A stretch of 20,005 bases of DNA from Proteobacteria bacterium ST_bin14 (GCA_002083655.1 MSXR01000028.1:1-20005), one strand, 5' to 3'; numbered from the stretch's first letter, positions 1-8,042 are shown. Numbers and translations are program-made. Notes: generated by a model not told the origin, from the sequence alone.

Positions 1-164
1 AGACTTTCAACGACATGGCGGTTATGGACGATTTCGTGCCGGACATAGACAGGCGCGCCATGCAGGGCCAGCGCCCGCTCCACGATGTCGATCGCGCGCA
101 CCACGCCAGCGCAAAATCCACGCGGCTCGGCCAGCACCACTTTGAGGGACTGCGTGGTCTCCAT
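1..164 (-). CDS. ispH: 4-hydroxy-3-methylbut-2-enyl diphosphate reductase (IspH/LytB), 5' part only
   Basis: IspH is the [4Fe-4S] enzyme that makes IPP and DMAPP from HMBPP in the last step of the MEP pathway. Only the first 54 codons are present; the gene runs off the left edge of the window. The peptide starts METTQSLKVVLAEPRGFCAG and carries the family N-terminal block PRGFCAGV, whose Cys18 is the first cluster ligand, followed by VRHEIVHN. The ATG at 164-162 lies 10 nt after the dxs stop on the same strand, so the two are very likely co-transcribed. The ribosome binding site is weak, which may mean translation is coupled to dxs. The identification is secure despite truncation because the motif spacing is that of the family. 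Confidence 0.93.
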   Translation of the reverse strand, partial: METTQSLKVVLAEPRGFCAGVVRAIDIVERALALHGAPVYVRHEIVHNRHVVES

Positions 165-174
165 GGCGATGCGC

Positions 175-2097
175 TCAGGCGCCGACCGAACGCAGCACAC
201 GCTCGGCACGCGAGGGCTCGACCAGTCTGACGATGGACGACACGATGCCGGCCGCATCAAGCCCGGCGGCGCGATACATGGCATCAGGTGAATCATGATC
301 CTGGAAGAGATCAGGCAATGTCAGGGTGCGGACTTTGAGGCCGTTATCGAGCAGCCCATTGGCCGCCAGATGATGGAGCACGAAGGAACCGAAGCCACCG
401 ATGGAACCCTCTTCGATGGTGATCAGCGCTTCATGGTTTTTCGCCAGGCGATCAACCAGAGCCGCATCGATCGGCTTGGCAAAGCGCGCATCGGCAAGGG
501 TCGTGCTGATACCGAGTTCGGCCAGCATCTCCACCGCCTTCATGGTTTCACCAAGCCGCGTGCCGTAATTGAGAATGGCAACCCTGGTCCCTTCATGCAT
601 CACGCGGCCCTTGCCGATCTCCAGGATCTGGCCACGCTCCGGCATGTCGACACCCAGCCCCTCGCCGCGCGGATAGCGGAAGGCGATCGGACCCGCATCA
701 TAGGCAACCGCTGTTGCCACCATATGAACAAGCTCGGCCTCATCGCCCGGCGCCATCAGCACCATATTGGGCAGGCAGCCGAGATAGGCGGTATCGAAGG
801 AGCCGGCATGGGTGGCGCCATCAGCGCCCACAAGACCGGCACGATCGATGGGAAAGCGCACCGGCAGATTTTGCAGCGCCACGTCATGGACCACCTGATC
901 ATAGCCGCGCTGCAGGAAGGTTGAATAGATGGTGGCAAACGGGCGCATCCCCTCGCAGGCGAGACCGGCGGCAAACGTCACCGCATGCTGTTCGGCGATG
1001 CCTACGTCAAAGGTGCGCGCCGGGAACGCCTTGCCGAAGAGATCGACGCCGGTGCCCGACGGCATGGCGGCGGTGATCGCAACGATCCGCTCGTCGCGCT
1101 CGGCTTCCCTGATCAGGCTCTCGCCAAACACCTTGGTATAGTTTGGCGCATTGGCCTTGGCTTTTTTCTGGGCGCCCGTTTCAACGTCAAACGACACCAC
1201 GCCGTGATAGCGGTCCGCCGAGGCTTCGGCCGGCGCGTAACCCTTGCCCTTCTGCGTCACCACGTGAACGAGAATCGGCCCATCCTTGGCGTCGCGCACA
1301 TTGCGCAGGACCGGCAGGAGATGGTCGAGATTATGGCCGTCCACCGGGCCGATATAATAAAAGCCTAGCTCTTCAAACAGCGTCCCGCCGGTGACGAAGG
1401 TGCGTGCATGCTCGACGGCTCGCGTAATCGCATTATCGATGGTGGCGCCGAAATGCTTCGTCAGCTGCTTGCCGATATCGCGCAGCGACAGATAGGTGCG
1501 CCCTGACAGGATGCGCGCCAGATAGGCCGACATGGCGCCAACCGGCGGGGCAATCGACATGTCGTTGTCATTGAGGATGACGATGAGCCGCGAGCCAAGC
1601 GCACCCGCATTGTTCATCGCCTCATAGGCCATGCCAGCCGACATCGAGCCATCACCGATAACGGCAACCACATTGAAATCGTCACCCTTGAGATCACGCG
1701 CCACCGCGTAACCAAGCGCCGATGAGATCGACGTCGAGGAATGCGCTGCGCCGAACGGGTCATAAATGCTTTCGGAGCGTTTGGTGAACCCTGACAATCC
1801 GCCACCCTTGCGCAGGGTGCGAATACGATCACGCCGGCCGGTGAGAATCTTGTGCGGATAGGCCTGGTGGCCGACATCCCAGATCACCTTGTCGCGCGGC
1901 GTATTGAACACGTGATGCAACGCCACCGTCAGTTCGACAACACCAAGCCCCGAGCCCAGATGGCCTCCGGTCAATGAGACGGCATCGATCAATTCCGCCC
2001 GCAACTCGTCGGCAACCTGCGCCAGCTTGGTGTCAGGCAGCAGACGCAGATCAGCGGGCGTCGAGAGGGTATCGAGAAGCGGGGTTGCACTGGCCAT
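175..2097 (-). CDS. dxs: 1-deoxy-D-xylulose-5-phosphate synthase
   Basis: DXS condenses pyruvate and glyceraldehyde-3-phosphate with thiamine diphosphate (TPP), the first and often flux-controlling step of the MEP pathway in the cytosol. The protein is 640 aa, normal for the family. Visible landmarks are GGHLGSGLG (His46), WDVGHQAYPHKILTGRR (about 73-89), the TPP/Mg motif from GDGSMSAG (148) to NDND (176), YYIGPVDGHN (about 248), the catalytic Glu369 in FDVGIAEQHAVTF, and DRAGLVGADGATHAG in the pyrimidine-binding half. I chose the ATG at 2097 because AGGAG sits just upstream and homology begins there; the frame stays open 45 codons further upstream but that part resembles nothing. It is followed by ispH after 10 nt. 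Its place beside hopanoid genes suggests a copy supplying triterpenoid precursor; whether a second dxs exists elsewhere cannot be seen. Confidence 0.96.
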   Translation of the reverse strand: MASATPLLDTLSTPADLRLLPDTKLAQVADELRAELIDAVSLTGGHLGSGLGVVELTVALHHVFNTPRDKVIWDVGHQAYPHKILTGRRDRIRTLRKGGGLSGFTKRSESIYDPFGAAHSSTSISSALGYAVARDLKGDDFNVVAVIGDGSMSAGMAYEAMNNAGALGSRLIVILNDNDMSIAPPVGAMSAYLARILSGRTYLSLRDIGKQLTKHFGATIDNAITRAVEHARTFVTGGTLFEELGFYYIGPVDGHNLDHLLPVLRNVRDAKDGPILVHVVTQKGKGYAPAEASADRYHGVVSFDVETGAQKKAKANAPNYTKVFGESLIREAERDERIVAITAAMPSGTGVDLFGKAFPARTFDVGIAEQHAVTFAAGLACEGMRPFATIYSTFLQRGYDQVVHDVALQNLPVRFPIDRAGLVGADGATHAGSFDTAYLGCLPNMVLMAPGDEAELVHMVATAVAYDAGPIAFRYPRGEGLGVDMPERGQILEIGKGRVMHEGTRVAILNYGTRLGETMKAVEMLAELGISTTLADARFAKPIDAALVDRLAKNHEALITIEEGSIGGFGSFVLHHLAANGLLDNGLKVRTLTLPDLFQDHDSPDAMYRAAGLDAAGIVSSIVRLVEPSRAERVLRSVGA

Positions 2098-2343
2098 GGT
2101 CAGGCTCCTGAATTTTGTCTCGGGACGCGTGTCGCAAAACACGTAAATCTCATCGGCGGTAGGACGGTCGGTTGGTCCGTTGGCAGCGAACGCGACGTCA
2201 GGTTCACGTTTTCGATGAGAGGCTTTTCGCACAGTCCAAAGCGCTTGACCAGTTGGAATCTTAACGGTTCAGTGACGATGTGCTCTTCACGTCACACTCG
2301 CTCTCAGCCGCCATCCATGCTCTCATTATCGGGCCGCTGGCAG

Positions 2344-2360
2344 TGATCAATGATTGATCA
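2344..2360. promoter_or_regulatory. perfect 17-bp dyad between dxs and hpnN, possible operator
   Basis: TGATCAAT-G-ATTGATCA is a perfect 8+1+8 inverted repeat in the 323-bp gap (2098-2420) between the divergent dxs and hpnN genes. It is about 60 bp upstream of the hpnN start. Its size and symmetry fit a dimeric regulator site, but no regulator is encoded nearby and I cannot assign one. Nearby, 2367-2373 and 2384-2390 (CAGCCTG/CAGGCTG) could form a 7-bp stem in the hpnN leader. I see no gene in the rest of this gap. Confidence 0.4.
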
Positions 2361-2420
2361 AAAGGGCAGCCTGCGTTAGCTCACAGGCTGATTTGCGGCA
2401 AAAGGCGGGGAGCGCTGGTT

Positions 2421-5021
2421 TTGTTGACCTCTTTCATCGTTGCCGTGGTCCGCCTGTGCTTGCGGCATCGATGGGTGGTCGTCATCGCCTCTGTCGCCTT
2501 AATGGCACTCGGCGTTCGCCACGTCATCAACCACTTCGCCATCAATACCGATTCGGGCAAGCTGATCAGCGAATCCGTACCATGGCGCCAACTCGAAATT
2601 GCCTTCGATGTCACCTTTCCCAGCCGGACCGGCCTGACTGTCGTGGTGATCGACGCATTGACGCCCGAAGCGGCCGAAAACGCCGCCACCCTGCTCAATG
2701 ATCGCCTTGGGCAATTGCCGCAGGTGATTCGCTCCTCTCGGCGCCCCGATGGCGGGGATTTCTTCAAGCGTAACGGCTTGCTGTTTCTGAGTACGGCGGA
2801 AGTGAAGTCGACAACCGAGCAATTGTTCCGCGCGCAGGCTTTCCTCGGCACCTTGGCCGCCGACCCTTCGCTGCGCGGCGTCATGGATACGCTGTCGCTG
2901 GCCGCCCGCGGCGTCCGCGAGAATGAAACCACCATCGACAGTCTCGACAAGCCGCTGTCATCGATTGCCGGGGGCTTCGAGGCCGCTCTTGCCGGCAAGC
3001 CTCCAGCCTTCTCTTGGCGCGAACTCTTCACCGGAACAGATGCCAGGGAGCGCGACAAACGACGCATCCTGCTCGTCCAGCCGGTCCTCGACTACACCGC
3101 GCTTGAACCTGGCCAGATCGCATCGGACGCGATCCGCGAAGCAGCACATAGCCTGAAACTCGACGAACAAAACGGTATCCGCGTGCGCTTGACCGGTCCG
3201 GTGCCGCTGGCTGACGAGGAATTTGCCACCGTCGCTGATGGCGCTGCGCTCAACGCAGCCATCACCGTGCTGGCGGTCGTGTTCATCCTGTGGCTGGCGC
3301 TGAAATCGCCACGGATCATGTTTGCTGTCTTCGCCTCGCTTGTGGTGGGCCTTGCCGCTACCGCCGCGCTCGGGCTCATGATGGTGGGCAGCCTCAATCT
3401 CATTTCAGTCGCCTTTGCCGTCTTGTTTGTTGGATTAGGTGTCGATTTCGGCATCCAGTTTTCGGTCCGCTACCGCGATGAGCGACACCGCAACGACAAC
3501 ATCAACGAGGCGCTTTGCGATGCCGCCGGCGAATCGGGGCGCCCGCTGCTGCTGGCCGCTGTCTCGACCGCCATGGGGTTCTTTTCGTTTCTGCCAACCG
3601 AATATCGTGGCTTGTCGGAGCTTGGTCTCATTGCCGGTGTCGGCATGCTGCTGGCTTTCGCTACCTCGATCACCCTGCTGCCGGCCCTCATCAGCCTGCT
3701 GCGCCCGCGTGGCGAGACAGAGGCGATGGGGTACGCCATTCTCGCCCCGGTTGATCATTTCCTTGCCCGCCACCGCCGTGCCGTCCTCATCGCCACCGCT
3801 ATCATCAGCATCGGTGGCCTGCCGCTGCTGGCTTTCCTGCGCTTTGATTTCAACCCGCTCAATCTGCGCAGCCCGAAAGTGGAATCCGTCTCCACCTTCC
3901 TCGACCTGTCTCGCGATCCTCTCACCAGCCCCAACGTCATCGATATTCTCTCGCCCACCCTTGACGACGCCAACGCTCTGTCGGTTCGCCTCGAGACACT
4001 GCCGGAAGTCGATCACGTCCTGACATTGAGCGATTTCGTGCCCTCCGGGCAGAAAGAAAAGCTCGAACTGATCGAGGATGCAGCAGCACTTGTCGGCCCG
4101 ACACTGGCGCCGGGGGAAACCAGGCCAGCCCCGAGCGATGGCGAACTGATCATCTCGCTGCAGCGGACCGCCGCCGATCTGTCGGCTTTGGCAAAGGCAA
4201 GTCCAGGCAAGGATCAAACCGTCGCCAGGCTGGCCGAAGCGCTGGAGAAACTCGCTCAGGCAGCACCTGCTGTGCGCGCCAGGGCCGAGACAGCCTTTGT
4301 GCCGCCGCTTCTGGTGACGCTCGACCAGCTGCAGGCCGCGCTGCAGGCAAGCGCTGTCACCCGTGCCGATCTGCCACCCGACCTTGTCGCCGACTGGATC
4401 GCGGCTGACGGCAGCGCCCGCCTCGAAGTCGCACCCAAGGGTGACGGCAATGACAACGCCGTGCTGCGGCGCTTTGCCGATGCGGTACGGCAAATCGCAC
4501 CAAACGCCACCGGCGTACCCGTCTCGATCCAGGAATCAGGAAAGACGGTCGTCAACGCCTTTCTTCATGCCGGCGCCTTCGCGCTGATAACGATTTTGAT
4601 CTTGCTGTGGGTCGTGCTGCGCCGGCTCTCCGACGTGCTGTTGACGCTGATCCCGCTCATTCTTGCCGGCGTCGTCACCCTCGAACTTTGCGTTGTCTTC
4701 GGCCTGCCGCTCAATTTTGCCAACATCATCGCTCTGCCGCTGCTGCTGGGCGTCGGTGTTGCCTTCAAGATCTATTTCGTCATGGCGTGGCGCGCCGGCG
4801 TCACCGACCTGTTGCAGTCAAGCCTGACCCGCGCCGTCTTCTACAGCGCCCTCACAACAGCCGTGGCCTTCGGCAGTCTGTGGCTGTCAAACCATCCCGG
4901 CACGTCCAGCATGGGCCAGCTCCTGGCCCTCTCGCTGGTGACCACCCTTGCCGCAGCCGTGCTCTTCCAGCCCGTCCTCATGGGCCCGCCCCGCGTCATC
5001 AAGCAGGTGCGGGAGGGATGA
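2421..5021 (+). CDS. hpnN: HpnN, RND-family hopanoid transporter
   Basis: HpnN is an inner-membrane RND/MMPL-type protein that moves hopanoids toward the outer membrane. The product is 866 aa with the family layout: TM1 at about 10-35, a large periplasmic loop starting with FAINTDSGKLIS, five membrane segments at about 277-428, TM7 at about 448-469, a second periplasmic loop beginning FDFNPLNLRSPKVESV, and a final group of segments from about 713 to 855. The start is a TTG at 2421 (a second TTG is at 2424), preceded by GGGGAG with 8 nt spacing; the N-terminal MLTSFIVAVV matches how family members begin. The last six codons and stop are repeated exactly at the end of the next gene. It is separated from the other hpn genes by the 5022-7963 interruption. 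Confidence 0.93.
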   Translation: MLTSFIVAVVRLCLRHRWVVVIASVALMALGVRHVINHFAINTDSGKLISESVPWRQLEIAFDVTFPSRTGLTVVVIDALTPEAAENAATLLNDRLGQLPQVIRSSRRPDGGDFFKRNGLLFLSTAEVKSTTEQLFRAQAFLGTLAADPSLRGVMDTLSLAARGVRENETTIDSLDKPLSSIAGGFEAALAGKPPAFSWRELFTGTDARERDKRRILLVQPVLDYTALEPGQIASDAIREAAHSLKLDEQNGIRVRLTGPVPLADEEFATVADGAALNAAITVLAVVFILWLALKSPRIMFAVFASLVVGLAATAALGLMMVGSLNLISVAFAVLFVGLGVDFGIQFSVRYRDERHRNDNINEALCDAAGESGRPLLLAAVSTAMGFFSFLPTEYRGLSELGLIAGVGMLLAFATSITLLPALISLLRPRGETEAMGYAILAPVDHFLARHRRAVLIATAIISIGGLPLLAFLRFDFNPLNLRSPKVESVSTFLDLSRDPLTSPNVIDILSPTLDDANALSVRLETLPEVDHVLTLSDFVPSGQKEKLELIEDAAALVGPTLAPGETRPAPSDGELIISLQRTAADLSALAKASPGKDQTVARLAEALEKLAQAAPAVRARAETAFVPPLLVTLDQLQAALQASAVTRADLPPDLVADWIAADGSARLEVAPKGDGNDNAVLRRFADAVRQIAPNATGVPVSIQESGKTVVNAFLHAGAFALITILILLWVVLRRLSDVLLTLIPLILAGVVTLELCVVFGLPLNFANIIALPLLLGVGVAFKIYFVMAWRAGVTDLLQSSLTRAVFYSALTTAVAFGSLWLSNHPGTSSMGQLLALSLVTTLAAAVLFQPVLMGPPRVIKQVREG
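5004..5021 (+). repeat. 18-bp direct repeat, left copy (3' end of hpnN)
   Basis: CAGGTGCGGGAGGGATGA ends hpnN, encoding QVREG-stop. The identical 18 bp, in the same reading frame, ends the metallophosphoesterase gene at 6300-6317. Downstream of both copies there is a weaker likeness (GACGCGGTGC versus GACGTGGGGTGC). The two copies are 1,296 bp apart. Confidence 0.8.
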
Positions 5022-5378
5022 TCTCCTCAAGACGCGGTGCAGCACTACCATCGAACAATGTGGCAATTCGGACATAACGCCGAATGTCCATCTCGTGTCG
5101 GGTCGGACGGCTGGCCCGTGGCGAGATCGGCATATCTGATCTCGACATCTTGATCTTCACTATGCAAAAAAGCAGTTAATGCAGCACGTTGTCATCTGAT
5201 GCTATCACCAAAAAATTCATGACGAATTTTCGTTTCATGTCACCTCACCCGTCGACATTGGCTCGAAAACACCGTGTTATTTCGCTGACTCTTTCGCGAT
5301 GGGTTAAAAGACAGGATTCGTATAGATGTTCAATGAATTCGTTGATCAGGGCTTGACCAACTGCACGACGACGACGGG
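5022..5378. other. 357-bp gap between hpnN and the phosphoesterase
   Basis: I find no gene, RNA gene or clear terminator here. The only structure is an AT-rich 7-bp inverted repeat, AAAATTC (5212-5218) and GAATTTT (5224-5230), with a 5-nt loop. The stretch is less GC-rich than hpnN and probably contains the phosphoesterase promoter, but no convincing -35/-10 pair stands out. Confidence 0.5.
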
Positions 5379-6317
5379 ATGATTTCGCGCCGTTCGTTCT
5401 TGAGATGGTTGAGTGGCATTGCGGCAGGCTGCTTTACTCTGGGAAGTTATGCCTTCGCGATTGAACCTGGCTTCCGCCTCGTTGTTGTGCGCTACAAGAT
5501 GAGGCCGCCGCGCTGGCCGTCGAACCTATCGCTAAAAATCTGCATCCTGGCCGATCCCCATTGCGTCGAACCACATATGCCGCTGGCGCGCTGGCAACGC
5601 ATCATCGCCACGGCCAATGAGACACAGCCCGACCTTCATCTTTTACTTGGAGATTTCGCCGCTGGGCACCGTTGGCGCACGGGCACTGTGAACGTAGACG
5701 ACATTGCGAAAGCCGCCATGGCACTTGAGGCACCCTTGGGCACGTACGGCATCTGTGGCAACCATGACTGGTGGGACGATAAAGCGGCACAGAAATCCGG
5801 AGTTGGGCCGACTTATACCGAGACGGTCTTTACCGCCGCCGGTATACCCATGCTCGAAAACCGAGCGAAGCGGCTCGAACACTTAGGCCACCCTTTCTGG
5901 CTGACCGGCACGTCATCGATTCTAGCGATCAAGCGGCGTCCCGGTCGCTATGAAGGCCGCGCAAAACTCGCGGAAACATTGGCGCTGGTGACAGATGACG
6001 CGCCAATCATTCACCTCGCCCACGAGCCTGATCTGTTCGTCGACATGCCGTCGCGCGTATCGCTCACACTAAGCGGCCATACCCATGGCGGACAGGTACG
6101 TCTTTTCGGCTATTCGCCGGTGACGCCATCACGTTTCGGTAGCCGCTTTGCCTACGGCCATATCGTCGAAGGCGGGCGCCACCTTCTTGTCTCAGGCGGG
6201 CTTGGCTGCTCAATCGCGCCCGTCCGATTTGGCGTGCCACCCGAGATCGTCGTGCTGGAGCTCGGTTCCGCCGACCATCAGGACTACACGGATCTGAGAC
6301 AGGTGCGGGAGGGATGA
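5379..6317 (+). CDS. Tat-type metallophosphoesterase (YkuE/YaeI/LpxG-like)
   Basis: This is a 312-aa calcineurin-like phosphoesterase. The two-metal site is complete: DPH at 59-61, GD at 91-92, GNHD at 127-130, His215 in HEPD, and GHTH at 233-236. The N-terminus has a twin-arginine motif (SRRSFLRW, from residue 3) followed by a hydrophobic stretch ending near AFA (about 27), so export or membrane attachment on the periplasmic side is likely. Relatives act on phospholipids or UDP-2,3-diacylglucosamine; the substrate here is unknown. The first motif reads DPH where DLH is usual. The start has only a poor Shine-Dalgarno (GACGGG). After the family's normal end (IVVLELG) there are about 16 extra residues finishing in QVREG, identical to the end of HpnN at DNA level. 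It converges on the immunity-like gene. Confidence 0.85.
   Translation: MISRRSFLRWLSGIAAGCFTLGSYAFAIEPGFRLVVVRYKMRPPRWPSNLSLKICILADPHCVEPHMPLARWQRIIATANETQPDLHLLLGDFAAGHRWRTGTVNVDDIAKAAMALEAPLGTYGICGNHDWWDDKAAQKSGVGPTYTETVFTAAGIPMLENRAKRLEHLGHPFWLTGTSSILAIKRRPGRYEGRAKLAETLALVTDDAPIIHLAHEPDLFVDMPSRVSLTLSGHTHGGQVRLFGYSPVTPSRFGSRFAYGHIVEGGRHLLVSGGLGCSIAPVRFGVPPEIVVLELGSADHQDYTDLRQVREG
6300..6317 (+). repeat. 18-bp direct repeat, right copy (3' end of the phosphoesterase)
   Basis: Exact second copy of CAGGTGCGGGAGGGATGA found at 5004-5021, again encoding QVREG-stop. Together the copies bracket the phosphoesterase gene and its upstream gap. Confidence 0.8.
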
Positions 6318-6320
6318 GAC

Positions 6321-6339
6321 CACCCCCCGACGTGGGGTG
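6321..6339. terminator. small hairpin between two convergent stops
   Basis: CACCCC (6321-6326) and GGGGTG (6334-6339) pair around a 7-nt loop in the 32 bp between the phosphoesterase stop and the stop of the convergent gene. It could end transcription from either side, but no T-run follows it. Confidence 0.3.
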
Positions 6340-6349
6340 CTAATGCCTG

Positions 6350-7021
6350 CTATTGCTCTTCCTCGAAAGGAAACGGCGTGGGTTGCCAGTACTGGTCGAC
6401 CCCGCTGTCGTGCGCTGAGCAAGCTTCCCAGGTGTGCAATTGCGCCGCAAGCCCCTTGACATCACGATCGGCCACAAGAGGATAGAGTACTTTCGCGAGG
6501 ACATCAAAAAGGTCGCCAGAGCCTGCCGCGCGCCAACTTTTTTCGTGAGCTATGATTCGGACACACAAATCCGCCGACTGATCGAAATCGCCCCGAGCGG
6601 CATCAATGAACGGTTTCAGCTTGAAGTCTTCGCGCCAGTCTTGAAACATAAATGTTTTCGGCAGATCAAGATTACAGAAATCATCGATCGTCTCGACACG
6701 GCGAACCGTCGACAATCCCACCTTTTCGACGCGCTCTTTTAGATGAGCCTGAATATGATCGGTTCTCATATCCCAGGTGCCTGCTGGCACAGGCTTTATT
6801 TCTTGAAAATAGTTTATTGGCACTATTTGCCTCGGCGCAAACATTGGATAAAAAAAACAGGAAGGACGAAACTGATAATTTCTAGAAAGTCGACCAATTG
6901 TAATTCCGCGATCAACATGCCGAATAGGTATTATGTGCATACTACGATCAATAAGAATTATATCAGAATTTTTTTCCAGTAATGGTTTAACAAGCTTTCT
7001 TACTTCCGCTTTTGTAGTCAA
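6350..7021 (-). CDS. hypothetical protein, putative immunity partner of the upstream nuclease-like gene
   Basis: This is a 223-aa soluble protein with no signal peptide or membrane segment. I do not recognise a family. It has an acidic C-terminus (PFPFEEEQ) and several tryptophans. The start is a TTG at 7021-7019 that overlaps the upstream stop as TTGA, a 4-nt overlap typical of translational coupling. The first third (about 6820-7021) is markedly AT-rich compared with the surrounding hopanoid genes, suggesting horizontal origin. Position directly behind a nuclease-like gene, tight coupling and cytosolic character suggest an immunity protein or antitoxin; that is inference from context. It could equally be an unrelated effector-associated protein. 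Confidence 0.7.
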   Translation of the reverse strand: MTTKAEVRKLVKPLLEKNSDIILIDRSMHIIPIRHVDRGITIGRLSRNYQFRPSCFFYPMFAPRQIVPINYFQEIKPVPAGTWDMRTDHIQAHLKERVEKVGLSTVRRVETIDDFCNLDLPKTFMFQDWREDFKLKPFIDAARGDFDQSADLCVRIIAHEKSWRAAGSGDLFDVLAKVLYPLVADRDVKGLAAQLHTWEACSAHDSGVDQYWQPTPFPFEEEQ

Positions 7022-7908
7022 ATTTTTGGCCTTACTTCGGTAACGATGATGCGCCGGACTGACTTCGAAACCGAATACGCTTCCCGCGCCAGCTCGAATG
7101 CGCGTCCCGGCGCCAGCCCTGCTCGGCCTGTTTTTATATCGTAAATGCAGACAGTTTCAGTGTCCACATTCTCAATTGCATCGATCCGGATCGATCCTGC
7201 CGCACCGTAGAGTTTATCGTCCATCACACCTTTGAGGACAGAAATTTCAGCGTGGAACTTGTTGTCATCTTGCGCCCTTATCCAATCCCTGAGCTGAAGA
7301 TGAACCTCGTTACCATATTGCTGAGGCGACAGATCAGGCAGGCGTCGTTTGACATCCACGGCAAAAAAATCTGTCATGTCCTGCACCTGCGGCAAGCGTG
7401 GGCAGTAAACTTGGGTTTCTTCTCGGTCGAGTTGACGAACAAATTCAAGACCAAGCCCCAACTGTGTTGCAGGATAATATTCCCGCGCATGGAACGACAA
7501 GATGGCCTGGCTGTCGGGGCCGTTCTGCCGCGACATGTATTCGAAGAGCGCAAGCCCCATGGTAAGCGCCTCGCCCATCGCCGCGACACCGGCTGGCAAG
7601 GTTTGCAGAAACGCCGTCTGCGTCCCATCGCCCAAGCTGCTCACGCCAGCTGACAGGGCATCGCGGAGGGCCTGTGTCGCCTCGCCCATGCCGATATCGC
7701 CGGCGCTGACGGACGTATCGACGAAGCCCGATGGATCATTGCCTACCCATCGGCCACCGCCCGGTTGTCCAGCCGGCAGGCGTGGCTGACTGGGACTATA
7801 TTTACCAATGAGCAGGTCGCGTCTGAGCCCGGTCCATTCCCGGCGCAACGCCTGATTGGCGCGGCGCAGGCTCGCAAGTTCACACTGATCATGGATATCA
7901 AAGCGCAT
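7018..7908 (-). CDS. putative toxin with C-terminal PD-(D/E)XK-like nuclease domain
   Basis: The product is 296 aa. The N-terminal third has a basic helical segment and the motif RLPAGQPGGGRWV (43-55), a linker seen in many alphaproteobacterial phage-derived or polymorphic-toxin proteins. The middle (about 65-125) is Ala/Gly-rich. The C-terminus fits the order of a PD-(D/E)XK nuclease: Glu201 in a predicted helix (GNEVHLQLRDWI), Asp243 (SIRIDAIE), then Asp257-x-Lys259 in a beta strand (CIYDIKTG). Thus the residues are visible, the fold is my inference. The gene overlaps its partner by 4 nt and has a strong consensus-like promoter upstream. No secretion signal is present. The start at 7908 has only a weak AGAAG upstream. 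The alternative is a nonsecreted restriction-like or phage-remnant nuclease. Confidence 0.7.
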   Translation of the reverse strand: MRFDIHDQCELASLRRANQALRREWTGLRRDLLIGKYSPSQPRLPAGQPGGGRWVGNDPSGFVDTSVSAGDIGMGEATQALRDALSAGVSSLGDGTQTAFLQTLPAGVAAMGEALTMGLALFEYMSRQNGPDSQAILSFHAREYYPATQLGLGLEFVRQLDREETQVYCPRLPQVQDMTDFFAVDVKRRLPDLSPQQYGNEVHLQLRDWIRAQDDNKFHAEISVLKGVMDDKLYGAAGSIRIDAIENVDTETVCIYDIKTGRAGLAPGRAFELAREAYSVSKSVRRIIVTEVRPKI

Positions 7909-7931
7909 GGCATGGCTTCTATTGAATAATA

Positions 7932-7963
7932 GGAATATATTCCATATATAGGTAAATTGTCAA
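7932..7963 (-). promoter_or_regulatory. promoter of the toxin/immunity unit with overlapping palindrome
   Basis: Reading the minus strand, TTGACA (7963-7958) is followed after 18 nt by TATATT (7939-7934), ahead of the ATG at 7908. The perfect palindrome GGAATATATTCC (7932-7943) covers the -10 element and could be an autoregulatory operator. This is the clearest sigma70-type promoter in the window and is AT-rich, unlike the flanks. Confidence 0.6.
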
Positions 7964-7981
7964 ATGCGACGCGAACCGACG

Positions 7982-8011
7982 CCATCGAACGGTGTTTTCA
8001 ACGGTTGATGG
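7982..8011. terminator. hairpin between hpnK and the toxin promoter
   Basis: A 13-nt arm (from CCATCGAAC) pairs with its partner (to GGTTGATGG) across a TTTT loop, with two mismatches and one G-T pair. It sits about 30 bp past the hpnK stop in the hpnIJK direction and just upstream of the toxin promoter, so it may insulate the two units. No T-run follows on the minus strand. Confidence 0.35.
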
Positions 8012-8042
8012 GAGGGAAACGGCTTTGCGTGAAGGGCGCAAC

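Noticed and set aside
2098..2232. 45-codon N-terminal extension of dxs
   Set aside because: The reading is low-complexity basic sequence without family likeness, while ATG 2097 has a good ribosome binding site and starts the conserved protein.
3435..4493. 352-codon open frame antisense to hpnN
   Set aside because: Shadow of a GC-rich real gene; its composition is rich in Gln, Arg and Cys with no recognisable domain.
6434..6982. several short plus-strand frames across the immunity-like gene
   Set aside because: They are antisense shadows; the minus-strand gene has a coupled start and full-length open frame.
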